Assembly (NCBI GenBank): GCA_018812925.1
Contig: JAHJCU010000004.1
Coordinates: 494,289-558,288 of the forward strand
Length of the DNA stretch: 64,000 nt
Reading direction: 5' to 3'
Source of the DNA: Candidatus Omnitrophota bacterium
GTDB lineage: Bacteria > CAIJMQ01
This document shows positions 16,386 to 25,160 of the stretch, one piece after another; the stretch's first letter is position 1, and each line of letters opens with the position of its first letter. The notes beneath the pieces were generated by a model, which saw only the letters and a program-made list of their open reading frames with translations, did not search any database and was not told where the DNA came from. The position numbers were made by a program, and so were the translations under genes.

Positions 16386-16646
16386 ATGATAGAAAAAAAC
16401 TTAAAGATTAAACATAAATGGGGAATGCATGCCCGCCCTGCCGGTAAATTTATTAGATTGGCAGCTAAATTTAGTTCCGAGGTTTTTTTAGAAAAGGACG
16501 GAGAAAAAGCCAACGGTAAAAGCATACTTGAAATATTGTCGTTAGCTTTGGAATATGGTTCATCAGTAAAAATTGTAGTTAACGGCAAAGACGAAAAAGA
16601 TGCTTTAAAGACAATAGAAGATTTCCTTTCACAAGAAGAGGAATAA
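16386..16646 (+). CDS. ptsH: Phosphocarrier protein HPr
   Basis: 86 aa. His-15 site in KWGMHARPAGKF; the Ser-46 region reads NGKSILEILSLA, so the site used by HPr kinase in Gram-positives and some Gram-negatives is present. No hprK is in the window. Eleven bases after EIIA-Man and three before ptsI. Confidence 0.96.
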   Translation: MIEKNLKIKHKWGMHARPAGKFIRLAAKFSSEVFLEKDGEKANGKSILEILSLALEYGSSVKIVVNGKDEKDALKTIEDFLSQEEE

Positions 16647-16648
16647 TA

Positions 16649-18391
16649 ATGCTTATAAAAGGCGTTCCCGCTTCCCCGGGCATAGTAGCAGGCAAGGCGT
16701 TTGTTTTAAAATCAGAGGCTCTTGCGATTCCAAAGTATAAAATTCCCCAGAAAGAAATTACTTTAGAAATCAAACGGTATATGGACGCGTTAGCTCGAAC
16801 GCGAAAAGAATTAGCGGGGATACAGAAAAAAGTAGAAACAGAATTGGGGGAATCCTATCCCGATATTTTTTCAGCGCATCTTTTAATATTAGATGATCCC
16901 ACCTTAAGAGAAAAAACTATAAAAATCATAGAAGAAAATAATATCAATGCGGAGTATGCAGTTGCGCAAGTTTTGGAAAAAATCGGAAAAACTTTTTCTA
17001 ACATTGCAGATAATTATCTTAGAGAGAGAGCGCAAGATTTTAAAGATGTCGGAAAAAGAATTCTAAAAAATCTTTTAGGGAAAAAAGAAGAAACTTTGGC
17101 GAATTTAAATGATAAAGTTATCATTGTTGCTCACGATCTTTCCCCCTCGGAAACAGCGCAGATGGACAAGAAAAACGTGTTGGGGTTTGCCACAGATGTT
17201 GGCGGCAGGACGTCTCATACCGCTATTATGGCCCGTTCTCTAACTATCCCGGCTGTGGTCGGATTGGGAGATATCACTCAAAAGGTAGAAAATGGGGAAA
17301 ATATTGTTATTGACGGTCATGAGGGAGTTGTAGTTACCAATCCTCAGAAAAGCACTTTGGCGCGCTATCTTAAGAAAAGAAAACTATTGGCTGTTTTAGA
17401 AAAGAAATTAAATAAACTAAAAAAAGCCCCTGCTCAAACAACTGACGGACATAGAATTTCGTTAATGGCTAATATTGAAATGCCCAAAGAAGTAGACCTG
17501 CTGGAAAGATACGGAGCAGAAGGCGTCGGCCTGTATAGAACGGAATTTTTCTTCCTTAACCGGGGGGATATACCTTCGGAAGAAGAACAATTCCAGGCAT
17601 ATAAATATGTAGCCGAGAGAATTTATCCCCTTCCCGTGGTAATAAGAACTCTGGACTTGGGCGGAGATAAATTCGCTTCCATATTAGAAACGCCAAAAGA
17701 AATCAATCCTTTCTTAGGATGGAGGGCAATAAGATTCTGTTTAGCCAGACCGGATATATTCAAAACACAACTACGAGCGATTCTTAGAGCTTCTATGTAT
17801 GGAAAAGTTTCTATTATGTATCCATTGATTTCCGCGCTCCAGGAATTAAGGCAAGCAAATAAAATTTTGGAAGAAGTAAAAAGAGAACTCAAAAAAGATA
17901 AAAAAGAATTTTCCAAAGATATAAAAGTTGGAGCAATGATAGAAACGCCTTCGGCCGCAATAACTGCCGATTTACTTGCAGGAGAAGTGAATTTCTTTTC
18001 TATAGGAACAAATGACCTTATTCAATATGCCATGGCGGTAGACAGGATAAATGAAAAGATAGCTTATTTATATCAACCCGCTTCACCTGCAGTTTTGCGG
18101 TTTATAAAACATATAATAGATTCCGGTCATCGTAAAGGGGTAAAAATAGCAGTATGTGGCGAAATAGCCGGAGATATAAATTTAACTTTAATGCTTTTGG
18201 GTTTAGGAGTCGACGAGCTTTCTATGGGACCGGTTGCCATTCCTGAGGTAAAGCAGATAATTCGTTCCGTTAGCATAGAAGAAGCAAGAAAGATTGCCGA
18301 GAAAGCTATGTCGTTTGATTCCACCGAAAAAGTTGTCAGTTATTTAAAATCCGTGAAAGAGCCGTTGAAGCTCTTATATAAAAAATCATAA
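16649..18391 (+). CDS. ptsI: PTS enzyme I
   Basis: 580 aa, normal length. Transfers phosphate from PEP to HPr. The N-terminal HPr-binding domain is followed by the active histidine in GGRTSHTAIMAR near residue 189, then the PEP-binding TIM barrel with YRTEFFF and FFSIGTNDLIQYAMAVDR. The three genes EIIA-Man, ptsH and ptsI form one tight unit. Confidence 0.97.
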   Translation: MLIKGVPASPGIVAGKAFVLKSEALAIPKYKIPQKEITLEIKRYMDALARTRKELAGIQKKVETELGESYPDIFSAHLLILDDPTLREKTIKIIEENNINAEYAVAQVLEKIGKTFSNIADNYLRERAQDFKDVGKRILKNLLGKKEETLANLNDKVIIVAHDLSPSETAQMDKKNVLGFATDVGGRTSHTAIMARSLTIPAVVGLGDITQKVENGENIVIDGHEGVVVTNPQKSTLARYLKKRKLLAVLEKKLNKLKKAPAQTTDGHRISLMANIEMPKEVDLLERYGAEGVGLYRTEFFFLNRGDIPSEEEQFQAYKYVAERIYPLPVVIRTLDLGGDKFASILETPKEINPFLGWRAIRFCLARPDIFKTQLRAILRASMYGKVSIMYPLISALQELRQANKILEEVKRELKKDKKEFSKDIKVGAMIETPSAAITADLLAGEVNFFSIGTNDLIQYAMAVDRINEKIAYLYQPASPAVLRFIKHIIDSGHRKGVKIAVCGEIAGDINLTLMLLGLGVDELSMGPVAIPEVKQIIRSVSIEEARKIAEKAMSFDSTEKVVSYLKSVKEPLKLLYKKS

Positions 18392-18415
18392 CAATAGATA
18401 CAAGGAAGGAGAAAT

Positions 18416-19480
18416 ATGAACAACGTAGATGATACGAAAACAATAGAGAAATTCGATCAATCCAAAATGAGAAAACTGCTTTACGAATTTCCGCATCAAG
18501 GGGAGAAGATGATTGAATTGATGAAAGATATAAACATTCCGTCAGAATATAAAAATGTAAAAAATATTATAGTTTCCGGTCTTGGCGGCTCGAGTGTCGG
18601 AGGAGATTTACTGAAAAACTTTCTAAGGGATAAAATCAAATTACCGTTAATAGTAAACAGAAGCTATACTCTCCCTCGCTGGGTTGGCAAAGATACATTA
18701 CTTATCTGTGTGAGCTATTCGGGCAATACGGAAGAAACGTTAAACACTTATCAAGTAGCGAAGGAAGCAAAGAGTAAAATAATAGTCATAAGTTCTGGCG
18801 GAGAGCTTGCGCAGTTAGCAAAAAAGGACGGCTTTGCTTGTATCCCGGTACCGGAGGTTGGGATACCTCCAAGAACAGCCCTGGGGTATCTCTTTTTCTC
18901 CCAACTTTTTATTATAAAAATGTTAGGATTTGCCGATATTGAAGACAGCGAGTTTTCCGAAGCTATCCAGACGTTAAAAGATTTAAGGGAAGAAATAGAC
19001 ATTGACATCCCAAAGGATAAAAATATATCAAAACAGTTAGCAGAAGAAATATATCAAACTATACCGCTGGTTTATACTACGTCTGATTATCTGGAAGGGG
19101 TGGGCATAAGATGGAAAACGCAGATAAACGAAAACAGCAAGAGTCCTGTTTATTGCGAGTTTTTCCCCGAGCTTAACCATAATGAGATAATGGGTTGGGA
19201 AGGCGGTAAAGAGTTAGTCGGGAAATTCTCTTTGATTCTTTTAAGAGACAAAGAGGAATCGGAAAGAATGCTCAAAAGAATAGGTATTACCTTGTCTCTT
19301 ATTGAAGACAATGTAAGTAAAATGCTGGAAGTGCATTCAAGGGGAGACAAATTACTTTCTCGAATTCTCTCTCTTGTGTACATCGGTGACTATGTTTCTT
19401 TTTATCTTGCTATTCTAAACGACGTAGACCCGACAGAAATTAAATTCATTTCGAGTTTAAAAAAGAGTCTGTCTAAATAA
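18416..19480 (+). CDS. Bifunctional phosphoglucose/phosphomannose isomerase
   Basis: 354 aa, SIS-fold sugar isomerase of the archaeal/bacterial PGI-PMI family. SIS motifs GLGGSSVGGDLL near residue 55 and SYSGNTEETLN near residue 101; ELNHNEIMGW near residue 245 is the family signature with catalytic Glu and His. It would join glucose-6-P, fructose-6-P and mannose-6-P pools, feeding both glycolysis and nucleotide-sugar synthesis next door. Confidence 0.93.
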   Translation: MNNVDDTKTIEKFDQSKMRKLLYEFPHQGEKMIELMKDINIPSEYKNVKNIIVSGLGGSSVGGDLLKNFLRDKIKLPLIVNRSYTLPRWVGKDTLLICVSYSGNTEETLNTYQVAKEAKSKIIVISSGGELAQLAKKDGFACIPVPEVGIPPRTALGYLFFSQLFIIKMLGFADIEDSEFSEAIQTLKDLREEIDIDIPKDKNISKQLAEEIYQTIPLVYTTSDYLEGVGIRWKTQINENSKSPVYCEFFPELNHNEIMGWEGGKELVGKFSLILLRDKEESERMLKRIGITLSLIEDNVSKMLEVHSRGDKLLSRILSLVYIGDYVSFYLAILNDVDPTEIKFISSLKKSLSK

Positions 19481-19504
19481 CAACAAACAAATAGAGCAAA
19501 TACA

Positions 19505-20242
19505 GTGAAAGCTTTAATTCTTGCTGCCGGTTATGGGACTCGGTTATATCCACTTACGCAGTCGATGCCTAAACCGTTACTTGACGTGAATGGAAAACCA
19601 ATGATGGAATATGTTTTAGAAAGAATTAAAGCGGTACCTAATATTAATGAATTCTACGTAGTAGGAAATGGGAAATTCAATGCTAAATTCAAAGAATGGA
19701 AGGAAAAACAAGGCTCCCATGAACCGATAAAACTATTGAATGATGGCACGACCGATGATAATAATAAATTGGGAGCTATACGCGATATAGAGCTGGTACT
19801 AAGTAATGAGAAAATAGATAGTGATATCCTAATAGTTGCTAGCGACAATCTTTTCGATTTTGATTTGGAGAAATTCTACGAGTTCTTCAAGAGAAAAAAA
19901 TCATTCTGCATAGGTCTTTTCAGGATAGACGACCCTGTTTTAGTGTGTAGATATAGCAATGTGACATTGGATAAAGAAAAAAGAATCATTGATTTTGTGG
20001 AAAAACCGATCAAAGCGTTGTCCAATTTGGTGGCTATATGTTTATATATATTCCCTAAAAAAGGGCTACATATGGTTAAAAGCTATCTCGAGGAAGGCAA
20101 TAATCCAGATGCCCCGGGTTATTTTATGCAATGGTTGATTGCAAAAGAGAAAGTCTACGGCTATGAATTTGAAGGCAAGTGGTTAGATGTAGGAGATATG
20201 AATTCGTATAATAAGGCAAAAGAAGAATTTAAGTCTATTTAA
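19505..20242 (+). CDS. Sugar-phosphate nucleotidyltransferase
   Basis: 245 aa. N-terminal LILAAGYGTRLYPLTQSMPK is the nucleotide-binding signature, and the lysine in VEKPIKAL matches the second substrate-binding site. Begins at GTG. Only the catalytic domain is present, as in RmlA-like and mannose-1-P guanylyltransferase-like short forms. The adjacent PGI/PMI makes mannose-1-P or glucose-1-P plausible substrates; the exact sugar and base are not decidable. Confidence 0.9.
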   Translation: MKALILAAGYGTRLYPLTQSMPKPLLDVNGKPMMEYVLERIKAVPNINEFYVVGNGKFNAKFKEWKEKQGSHEPIKLLNDGTTDDNNKLGAIRDIELVLSNEKIDSDILIVASDNLFDFDLEKFYEFFKRKKSFCIGLFRIDDPVLVCRYSNVTLDKEKRIIDFVEKPIKALSNLVAICLYIFPKKGLHMVKSYLEEGNNPDAPGYFMQWLIAKEKVYGYEFEGKWLDVGDMNSYNKAKEEFKSI

Positions 20243-20276
20243 AATTCTTGAGAATTTTTAATAAAGGAGTTGTAAT

Positions 20277-21443
20277 ATGAAAAAAGGGGATTTTTTACTG
20301 ACTTCCGAGTCGGTTACAGAAGGGCATCCTGACAAAGTTTGCGACCAGATTTCCGACGCAGTTTTAGATGAAGTGATAAAACAGGACAAAATGGGACGTG
20401 TTGCTTGCGAAACCTTCATAACTGTTGGACTTGTAATAGTTGGCGGAGAAATAACGACTACAGGATATGTGAACCTCAATAGTCTTGTGCGTGGAGTTTT
20501 AAAAGACATAGGTTATACGGATTCTAAATATGGTTTTAATTACGAAAACTGTGGGATATTAAATGCCATAGGTATGCAATCGCCGGATATTGCGATGGGC
20601 GTAGACAAGGGTGGTGCCGGTGACCAGGGAGCAATGATTGGATATGCCTGCAATGAAAGCAAAGAATTAATGCCGCTACCTATTATGCTCGCTCACAAAT
20701 TAACTTTAAGATTAGCAGAGGTGCGTAAAAAGCAGATACTTGGTTTTATAGGACCGGATGGCAAGAGTCAGGTCACGGTGCAATATAAAAACGGCAAACC
20801 TGTTGCGGTTAAAAGAGTAGTTATAGCCACGCAACATACCGAAGAAATCTTAGATAAATCAGGACAAAAAATTACTAATGCTTCTAAGGAGAAAATAAAG
20901 AAAGAAGTTATTATCCCTGTCTTAGGTAAGCTTTATAACCCCAAGGAAACAATATGTTCAATAAACGAAACCGGTAAATTTGTTATCGGCGGACCTCAAT
21001 CAGATACGGGTATGACGGGTAGAAAACTGATTGTTGATACATACGGAGCAAATATCCCGCACGGCGGTGGAGCTTTTTCCGGCAAAGATTCGACGAAAGT
21101 TGACCGTTCTGCGGCTTATATGGCAAGATACTTGGCTAAAAATATTGTTGCGGGCAAATTGGCGCAAGAATGCATGATTCAACTTGCGTATGTTATAGGT
21201 TTGAGAGAACCGGTCTCCGTAATGGTGGATACAAAAGGAACAGGTAAAATTTCGGATGAAAAAATAACGAAAATAATTCGCGATAATTTTAATCTTTCCC
21301 CAAGTGGAATAATCGATTATCTAAAACTACGCAGACCAATTTTCAGAAAGACCGCTGCATATGGGCATTTTGGTAGAAAAGATAAAGATTTCACCTGGGA
21401 AAAGACGGATAAAGCTAAATTATTTGCAAGTAAAACCAGATAA
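20277..21443 (+). CDS. metK: S-adenosylmethionine synthetase
   Basis: 388 aa. Makes SAM from ATP and methionine. [19 protein letters not shown] near residue 10, [12 protein letters not shown] and the glycine-rich [19 protein letters not shown] near residue 262 are diagnostic. Strong RBS AAAGGAGTTG. The 34-base leader is too short for a SAM riboswitch. Confidence 0.98.
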   Translation: MKKGDFLLTSESVTEGHPDKVCDQISDAVLDEVIKQDKMGRVACETFITVGLVIVGGEITTTGYVNLNSLVRGVLKDIGYTDSKYGFNYENCGILNAIGMQSPDIAMGVDKGGAGDQGAMIGYACNESKELMPLPIMLAHKLTLRLAEVRKKQILGFIGPDGKSQVTVQYKNGKPVAVKRVVIATQHTEEILDKSGQKITNASKEKIKKEVIIPVLGKLYNPKETICSINETGKFVIGGPQSDTGMTGRKLIVDTYGANIPHGGGAFSGKDSTKVDRSAAYMARYLAKNIVAGKLAQECMIQLAYVIGLREPVSVMVDTKGTGKISDEKITKIIRDNFNLSPSGIIDYLKLRRPIFRKTAAYGHFGRKDKDFTWEKTDKAKLFASKTR

Positions 21444-21505
21444 CAGGAAACGGGGCACAGAAGACAGGAACAATATTCTTATATCTAATATCTGTTATCT
21501 GACAA
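21444..21505. repeat. AT-rich word repeat, ACAGGAAAC/TATCTGTTATCTG dialect
   Basis: ATAACAGGAAACGGGG at the left, ATATCTAATATCTGTTATC at the right; AGATAACAGG pairs with CTGTTATCT, so the gap can fold back. It is followed by the RBS GGGAGG of the guaB-like gene. Confidence 0.5.
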
Positions 21506-21517
21506 CATAGGGAGGTT

Positions 21518-22681
21518 TTGATGAGTAATTTTATTGGTGTTAATAAAAAGGCAAGACAAGGTTACGGCTTTGATGAGATTGCTTTGTCTCCCGGTTCTAT
21601 TACTATAAACCCCGAAGAAGTAAATACTAATTGGCAAATTGGAGATTTCAAGTTTGACGTTCCTGTTATAGCAGCCGCAATGGACGGAGTAGTTGACACG
21701 AAATTTGCCATAGCAATGGGTAAATTGGGCGGTATTGCAATCCTTAATCTTGAAGGTGTGCAGACCAAATATGAAAACCCCGAAAAAGTTATTGAGAAAA
21801 TTATTAAGAGTAGCGGGGCGGAAGCCACGCGTTTGGTCCAGCGTATATACGAAGAGCCGATAAAAGAGAAGTTAGTGGCAAAAAGAATAAAAGAAATAAA
21901 GAAGGCAAATGTTCCGGCTGTTGTCTCTTGTATTCCTCAAAAAGCTCCCACTCTGGGCAAAATTGCCCAAGATGCCGGTGCGGATATATTTGTTGTTCAA
22001 TCTACTGTACTCACCGTAAAACATATTTCTACAAAGTATAAGCCCGTTGATTTACAGAAATTCTGTAGCCAGATGAAAATACCTGTGATGCTTGGGAATT
22101 GTGTTACTTATGAGGTTGGATTATCACTTATGCAGGCAGGAGCTTCTGCGGTGTTGGTGGGTATTGGACCGGGCGCGGCATGCACTACAAGAGGTGTGTT
22201 GGGGATAGGCGTTCCACAGGTGACCGCCATGTGCGATGTTGCTGCAGCAAGAGATTTTTATTATAAAAAAACAAAAAAATATATTCCGGTTATTGCTGAT
22301 GGAGGAATGAGAACCGGCGGAGACCTTTGCAAAGCCATTGCTTGCGGAGCCGATGCGGCTATTATAGGTTCGATACTTGCAAGAGCTAAAGAATCGCCCG
22401 GAAAAGGTCACCACTGGGGAATGGCAACTCCTCATCCTAATCTACCTCGTGGAACTCGCATATATGTAGGAACTACAGGACCTTTAGAAGAGATTATCTT
22501 TGGTCCTGCCCGCACTGATGACGGTTCGCAGAATCTTATTGGCGCGCTTCAAACATCAATGGGCAATTTAGGAGCAAAAAACATAAAAGAAATGCATAAG
22601 GTGGAAATAATAATTGCTCCGTCTATTCAGACAGAAGGGAAATTGTTTCAGCGTGTCCAGAGAGTGGGAATGGGGAAGTAA
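21518..22681 (+). CDS. IMP dehydrogenase family protein, GuaB3-like
   Basis: 387 aa TIM barrel without CBS domains. The catalytic loop reads GPGAACTTRGVLG near residue 208, with the cysteine used by IMPDH/GMPR enzymes. VIADGGMRTGGDLCKAIACGADAAIIG is the phosphate site, and GMATPHPNLPRGTRI plus the late GALQTSMGNLGA are typical of the actinobacterial/cyanobacterial GuaB3 type rather than canonical GuaB. Whether it oxidises IMP or has another purine role is not known for most GuaB3 members. Confidence 0.88.
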   Translation: MMSNFIGVNKKARQGYGFDEIALSPGSITINPEEVNTNWQIGDFKFDVPVIAAAMDGVVDTKFAIAMGKLGGIAILNLEGVQTKYENPEKVIEKIIKSSGAEATRLVQRIYEEPIKEKLVAKRIKEIKKANVPAVVSCIPQKAPTLGKIAQDAGADIFVVQSTVLTVKHISTKYKPVDLQKFCSQMKIPVMLGNCVTYEVGLSLMQAGASAVLVGIGPGAACTTRGVLGIGVPQVTAMCDVAAARDFYYKKTKKYIPVIADGGMRTGGDLCKAIACGADAAIIGSILARAKESPGKGHHWGMATPHPNLPRGTRIYVGTTGPLEEIIFGPARTDDGSQNLIGALQTSMGNLGAKNIKEMHKVEIIIAPSIQTEGKLFQRVQRVGMGK

Positions 22682-22695
22682 CTGAAAACGAGAAA

Positions 22696-22760
22696 CTGGA
22701 TACCCGATTCTACCTGCCCGCAACCGATAGGCAGGCGGGGACGCTTGATACTAGTGGAAA
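22696..22760. repeat. CTAGTATCC-dialect repeat split by an R1 palindrome
   Basis: CTGGATACCCGATTCTA and CTTGATACTAGTGG flank the GC-rich R1 copy at 22713-22740 (CCTGCCCGC, loop AACCGATA, GGCAGGCGGGG). The R1 element appears to have entered a pre-existing AT-rich repeat, as it also has at 60259 and 61639. Confidence 0.65.
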
Positions 22761-22797
22761 TAAGGAACAAAATTTCGTTAATGAAAATTGAGTAGAT

Positions 22798-23289
22798 TTA
22801 TTTTTGGAATTTGAGCAGTTTGGTTTTCAATTTCTTTTCTACAACGGATGGGACAAAACCACTTAAATCGGCTCCTAGAGAAGCCATTTCTTTTATCATT
22901 TTTGAACTAAGATAAAAATAGTTTTCCGATGGCATCATAAATATTGTCTCTATATCGTTAGCCAGTTTTCTATTAGATAAAACCATCTGGAATTCATATT
23001 CAAAATCCGAAACAGCCCTTATGCCTCGCAGTACAGTATTGCATTTTTGCTCTCTTACATAATCTATCAAAAGTCCTTGGAAAGAATCTATTTCTATATT
23101 GTTTATTCCCTTTGTGACTTCTTTTAACATATTTATTCTCTCATCAAGGGAAAATAAAGGGTTTTTATGAGGATTTGATGCGACTGCAATAATAAGCGCG
23201 TCAAATATACCAACAGCTCTTTTTATAAGGTCTAAATGTCCTAAAGTTGTCGGGTCAAAAGTGCCGGGATAAATTATTTTCTTAATCAT
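22798..23289 (-). CDS. coaD: Phosphopantetheine adenylyltransferase
   Basis: 163 aa, coenzyme A synthesis step 4. YPGTFDPTTLGHLDLIKRA carries the HxGH-type motif and VLRGIRAVSDFEYEFQM the substrate site; the late YFYLSSKMIKEMASLG is also diagnostic. An upstream ATG at 23319 is open, but TTAGGAGAAAAT before the ATG at 23289 and the family start (MIKKIIYPGTFDP) decide for 23289. Confidence 0.97.
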   Translation of the reverse strand: MIKKIIYPGTFDPTTLGHLDLIKRAVGIFDALIIAVASNPHKNPLFSLDERINMLKEVTKGINNIEIDSFQGLLIDYVREQKCNTVLRGIRAVSDFEYEFQMVLSNRKLANDIETIFMMPSENYFYLSSKMIKEMASLGADLSGFVPSVVEKKLKTKLLKFQK

Positions 23290-23376
23290 ATTTTCTCCTA
23301 ATCTAGAAGATTTTATCATAAATAATATACTGTTTGATTGTCAACTGCCGACTTTATCTTTATAATACGTTTGAAA

Positions 23377-24084
23377 ATGGAAAGAGAATTAATTTTTGCA
23401 ACGTCTATCCTGTCTTCGGATTTTTCGAAATTAAGGGAAGAAATAAAAAAATGCGAAGATGCCGGCGCCAATAGAATACATTTAGATGTGATGGACGGAC
23501 ATTTTGTCCCTAATCTTACATTTGGCCCCGTAGTTGTGGAATCAATAAAAAAGGTAACATCCCTACCGCTAGATGTTCATTTGATGATTGAAAAACCGTC
23601 TAAATATATAAACGATTTTATAAATGCTGGAGCTAGCTTGATTGCTTTTCATGTTGAAGAATATCCGGGCAAAAACTCGCCTATGCCCAAGGATGGCGTT
23701 TATCCTCGCACAACCATAGACATGGACGAAGATAAGCTTCAAGAAACTATTCGCATGATAAAAACAAAAGGAGTAAAAGTTTCTCTTGCCCTAAATCCGC
23801 CGACGTCTTTTTTTGCTCAAAAATTGTCGGATGAATTAGACGAAGTTCTTATAATGACCGTAAACCCGGGCTTTGGAGGTCAAGCGCTAATTACTTCCGC
23901 TATTGATAAGATAAGAAATATAAGAAGTATCTTTTCCAAAGATATAAAAGTTGACGGCGGTGTAAATGAAGATACAATCAGTAAAATAACAGATGCTGGA
24001 GCAAATGTGCTTGTGGTCGGCAGTTATTTTTTCCGTTCCCAAAATCCAAAAGAAGCGCTCGAAAAACTTAAAAGTCTGCTCTAA
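23377..24084 (+). CDS. rpe: Ribulose-phosphate 3-epimerase
   Basis: 236 aa from the ATG at 23377 (MERELIFATSILSSD); the open frame extends further upstream, but homology starts here. Metal site residues in HLDVMDGHFVPNLTFGP, DVHLMI and VKVDGGV are present, so it should serve the pentose phosphate pathway with transketolase. About 20 residues at 96-118, after FHVEE, look longer than in typical Rpe; GGGC/GCCC in that DNA hints at another small palindrome, weakly. Confidence 0.95.
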   Translation: MERELIFATSILSSDFSKLREEIKKCEDAGANRIHLDVMDGHFVPNLTFGPVVVESIKKVTSLPLDVHLMIEKPSKYINDFINAGASLIAFHVEEYPGKNSPMPKDGVYPRTTIDMDEDKLQETIRMIKTKGVKVSLALNPPTSFFAQKLSDELDEVLIMTVNPGFGGQALITSAIDKIRNIRSIFSKDIKVDGGVNEDTISKITDAGANVLVVGSYFFRSQNPKEALEKLKSLL

Positions 24085-24136
24085 ACTCTAAGAACCAAAC
24101 AATATCCCGTTGGAATATACTTATTCGATTAGGGTT

Positions 24137-24167
24137 GCCCGCCTTGACGAGCAAGGTGAGGCAGGCG
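24137..24167. repeat. R1 subfamily b palindrome, intergenic copy
   Basis: GCCCGCCTTGACGAGC then AAGGTGAGGCAGGCG. The reverse complement matches both ends of the element inside nadD. It lies in the convergent gap between rpe and dtd, beside a foldback AT repeat. Confidence 0.75.
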
Positions 24168-24178
24168 ATGCTCGTTTT

Positions 24179-24256
24179 TTCGTAACTGGTAATCCGTAAA
24201 TCGTAAACCGTAATTTTTAAATTACCAATTACCATTTACTAATTACGATTTACGAA
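24179..24256. repeat. AT-rich foldback repeat, GTAA dialect, copy 2
   Basis: TTCGTAACTGGTAATCCGTA on the left and TACTAATTACGATTTACGAA on the right are imperfect reverse complements about 78 bp end to end, centred on TTTTTAAATT. It lies between convergent rpe and dtd, where a bidirectional terminator could be expected, but no T-tract fits. Confidence 0.7.
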
Positions 24257-24272
24257 TGTTGTCGGTATCTTT

Positions 24273-24713
24273 TTATTCCGTATCAAGAATTATCGTTACA
24301 GGCCCATCGTTTTCTAAACTGATAACCATATGCTCGCCAAATATTCCAGTTTGCGGAGAAAACCCCTGCTGTTTTAATTTTCCCAAGAACTCCTCAAATA
24401 ATGCTTTTGCCTCTTTGGGATTTTTCGCTTTCTCAAAGGAAGGTCGCCTTCCGCTATCTGTATTAGCGTATAAAGTGAATTGTGGAACTACTAAAATTTC
24501 TCCTTTTATATTTTTCAGGGAGAGATTCATTTTTTCCGCAGTATCTTCAAATATCCTCAAATTTAGAACCTTATCTACCAATTTATCCACATCTTTCGAA
24601 GTATCCTTCGCTCCTATTCCTAATAAAAGCAAAAGCCCGTCTTTTATCTTCGCGACTTCTTTATTATTAACTTCTACTTTTGCGCTTTTGACTCTCTGTA
24701 TTACTGTTCTCAT
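24273..24713 (-). CDS. dtd: D-aminoacyl-tRNA deacylase
   Basis: 146 aa, normal length. Removes D-amino acids (and Gly from tRNA-Ala) mischarged on tRNA. MRTVIQRVKSAKVEV start, the SQ-type motif (VPQFTLYAN) and the GPVT motif (DGPVTIIL near the end) form the cross-subunit active site. Confidence 0.97.
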   Translation of the reverse strand: MRTVIQRVKSAKVEVNNKEVAKIKDGLLLLLGIGAKDTSKDVDKLVDKVLNLRIFEDTAEKMNLSLKNIKGEILVVPQFTLYANTDSGRRPSFEKAKNPKEAKALFEEFLGKLKQQGFSPQTGIFGEHMVISLENDGPVTIILDTE

Positions 24714-24751
24714 ATTATCCGCCTTTGTATAGGATCATCAGCATTACTCCG

Positions 24752-25138
24752 TTAACGCATACGATGAGATGTTTTAGGGGATTTCGCATCAAATGTGTTG
24801 GCGGATAACCCCCGTCGCTTTGATTTGCGACCTGTCCCTTCGGTTAGATTTGCGGTAGCAAATCTGGAGGGAAGCAAATCAGAGGGGGTAGATGCCGAGG
24901 TCACGGGCGTAAGCCCGTGAAGTTCCACCTCGAATAATTTATTTCTTGTTTTAGAACCTCTCACCAATCGTATTTTTTTTATTGGGAGTTTTAAAAACGA
25001 AGCAAGCGCTTCAGTTACAGCTTTATTTGCTTGGCCTTCTATTGGTTTTGCTTTTACCTTTATCTGGAAACTATCCGGGGATTTTTGAATAACTTCTTCT
25101 TTCTTTGAGTTTGTGGTGACTTTTACCTTAATAAGCAT
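24752..25138 (-). CDS. DUF167/YggU protein with repeat-derived tail
   Basis: 128 aa. The first 72 residues are a complete DUF167 domain (MLIKVKVTTNSKKEEVIQK, then AKPIEGQANKAVTEALASFLK and GSKTRNKLFEVEL); domain function unknown. Normal members end about here. The remaining 56 residues (HGLTPVTSASTP to the stop) are encoded by a run of hairpins: TCACGGGCGTAAGCCCGTGA at 24900-24919 and AGATTTGCGGTAGCAAATCT at 24846-24865, among others. The stop seems to have been lost to repeat insertion. Confidence 0.85.
   Translation of the reverse strand: MLIKVKVTTNSKKEEVIQKSPDSFQIKVKAKPIEGQANKAVTEALASFLKLPIKKIRLVRGSKTRNKLFEVELHGLTPVTSASTPSDLLPSRFATANLTEGTGRKSKRRGLSANTFDAKSPKTSHRMR
24842..24921. repeat. 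Hairpin cluster forming the DUF167 tail
   Basis: Two strong palindromes: AGATTTGCGGTAGCAAATCT (24846-24865) and TCACGGGCGTAAGCCCGTGA (24900-24919). Between them GGAGGGAAGCAAATCAGAGGG repeats the AAATC word. Both are read through in frame. Confidence 0.65.
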
Positions 25139-25160
25139 GGAGTTATAAGTTTTTCTTTGA

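Noticed and set aside
20243-20276. SAM riboswitch before metK
   Set aside because: The gap is only 34 bases and holds no conserved stems.
25140-25160. att-site copy of the tRNA-Ser 3' end beyond the restriction-modification genes
   Set aside because: I compared the tRNA 3' end with the far side of the cassette and saw no direct repeat.
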